7,842 bases of DNA from assembly GCA_016282455.1 (NCBI GenBank), contig JAEEKM010000019.1:1-7842 (forward strand), in the 5' to 3' direction. Below the pieces are notes generated by a model, which saw only the letters and a list, made by a program, of their open reading frames with translations, was not told the DNA's origin and made no database searches. This document shows positions 7,130 to 7,842 of this stretch, piece after piece (the first letter of the stretch is position 1; every line of letters starts with the position of its first letter). The DNA is from Treponema sp. GTDB taxonomy: Bacteria > Spirochaetota > Spirochaetia > Treponematales > Treponemataceae. The position numbers and the translations under genes were made by a program.

Positions 7130-7842
7130 CACTTGAAAAACGAATCATCGTTAACAGCTTCCTGCCGGACATCATTTCCGCACTGGTAATCTTCGGCTAT
7201 GTCTTTATTACAACAGGCATCGGCGAGAGCATGTCTGTGGGCGGCTTTTTCAACGCCATTAAATACGTCCTGCTGATTATTGTTGTAGCACAGTTTTTAA
7301 TTGCACCTCTTGTAGATCACATTCTCTACAAGGACATTTCAAAACAGGTGGACATCTTTGACAAAAACGAGATGAATGAAAATGAAAGGACGGAACTTCT
7401 TGAACGCCTCATGTCCTACCCCTTTATCTGTGCAATCTATACCGGCATTTACTTTTTCATTGGTTCAATTCTCCTTTACGTAATCTTTAAATTTCAGATT
7501 CATGTAACTGACATAAATGCCATTCTCATTCTCTGTGAGTGCCTTATGGGAACTTACTTTGCTTCCCTCTACGCCTACAACTATTCAAACAAGATTTTCT
7601 GTGACACAGCAAGCCGCATCATAGAAGCAGGCGTAAACAAAAAATATGTAATGACAAAAAAATACTTTGGTGCACAGATCGGAAAACAGATGCTCATCTA
7701 CAACCTCATTCCGCTTATTGCCACCACTGCAATTTCTGTTTTTGTAATTTACACAGGTTACCACCCCCTAAAGGATCCTCTCTTCTGGGAAAGCGGAGCA
7801 AGACAGATACAAAAAATTGTCCTCACCTGCTCATTAAACCTC
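7126..7842 (+). CDS. Six-helix membrane receptor-like protein (paralogue 3, 3' partial)
   Basis: The frame is open from ATG 7126 to the window end: 239 codons without a stop. The visible part matches the membrane half of the two preceding proteins. Membrane helices are predicted at about 14-32, 43-63, 101-122, 127-151 and 187-209, with a sixth beginning near 226 where the window ends. It carries the same features in the same order: AQFLIAP at the end of helix 2, ERTELL (87-92), PF at the start of helix 3, C159 after helix 4 and KKYFG (178-182). The distance from the Pro of the AP motif to ERT is 26 residues in all three proteins. The output half is outside the window. By analogy it should be an MCP hairpin, but a different output domain cannot be excluded. 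The start-stop overlap and ribosome site place it in the same operon. Confidence 0.9.
   Translation, partial: MTLEKRIIVNSFLPDIISALVIFGYVFITTGIGESMSVGGFFNAIKYVLLIIVVAQFLIAPLVDHILYKDISKQVDIFDKNEMNENERTELLERLMSYPFICAIYTGIYFFIGSILLYVIFKFQIHVTDINAILILCECLMGTYFASLYAYNYSNKIFCDTASRIIEAGVNKKYVMTKKYFGAQIGKQMLIYNLIPLIATTAISVFVIYTGYHPLKDPLFWESGARQIQKIVLTCSLNL

Larger units (their letters stand above)
1..7842 (+). other. Single operon: hybrid CheA, adenylate cyclase and three receptor paralogues
   Basis: All five genes are on the plus strand. Junctions are an 11-base overlap (1696-1706), a 14-base gap (3583-3596) and two 4-base ATGA overlaps (5354-5357 and 7126-7129). No terminator-like hairpin or credible internal promoter is seen between genes. 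The operon extends beyond both ends of the window, so its promoter and any cheW, cheR, cheB or cheY partners are not visible. Confidence 0.85.

Noticed and set aside
3597..7842. Receptor paralogues as transporters or permeases because of six membrane helices
   Set aside because: The two complete copies continue into unmistakable MCP coiled-coil signalling domains; no transporter motif is seen in the membrane half.
1..7842. CRISPR, tRNA/rRNA, insertion sequence or attachment site
   Set aside because: The window is almost entirely coding; no spaced short repeats, transposase, inverted terminal repeats or structured RNA were recognised.

Overview
The window reads as one continuous plus-strand operon with no untranslated stretch longer than 14 bases. 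It encodes a membrane-linked chemosensory and cyclic-nucleotide signalling module. The organism is probably a host-associated or rumen-type Treponema-like spirochaete. That is an inference from moderate-to-low GC, the general protein style, and the mix of class III cyclase, hybrid CheA and divergent chemoreceptors; no marker gene in the window proves it.

Layout: (1) bases 1-1706, the 3' part of a hybrid CheA-type histidine kinase (dimerisation, ATPase, CheW-like and C-terminal receiver domains; the Hpt end lies upstream of the window). (2) 1696-3582, a class III nucleotide cyclase with predicted adenylate specificity and a degenerate N-terminal receiver, starting at GTG inside the end of the kinase gene. 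(3) 3597-5357 and (4) 5354-7129, two paralogous chemoreceptor-like proteins, each with six predicted membrane segments followed by a long cytoplasmic MCP signalling hairpin. (5) 7126 to the window end, the membrane half of a third paralogue, cut off by the window. Genes 3/4 and 4/5 share ATGA start-stop overlaps, and every internal start has a purine-rich Shine-Dalgarno sequence, so translation is probably coupled throughout.

Working model (inference): the six-helix membrane receptors sense something within or near the membrane and regulate the hybrid CheA through its CheW-like domain. The CheA phosphorylates its own receiver and possibly others, and the co-encoded cyclase turns this into cAMP. 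The cyclase's receiver lacks the phosphoacceptor aspartate, so any coupling to the kinase would be by docking rather than by phosphorylation of that domain. The closest known logic is the Pil-Chp system of Pseudomonas aeruginosa (hybrid CheA ChpA, receptor PilJ, cyclase CyaB). Here the three kinds of component sit in one operon and the receptors are of an unfamiliar type.
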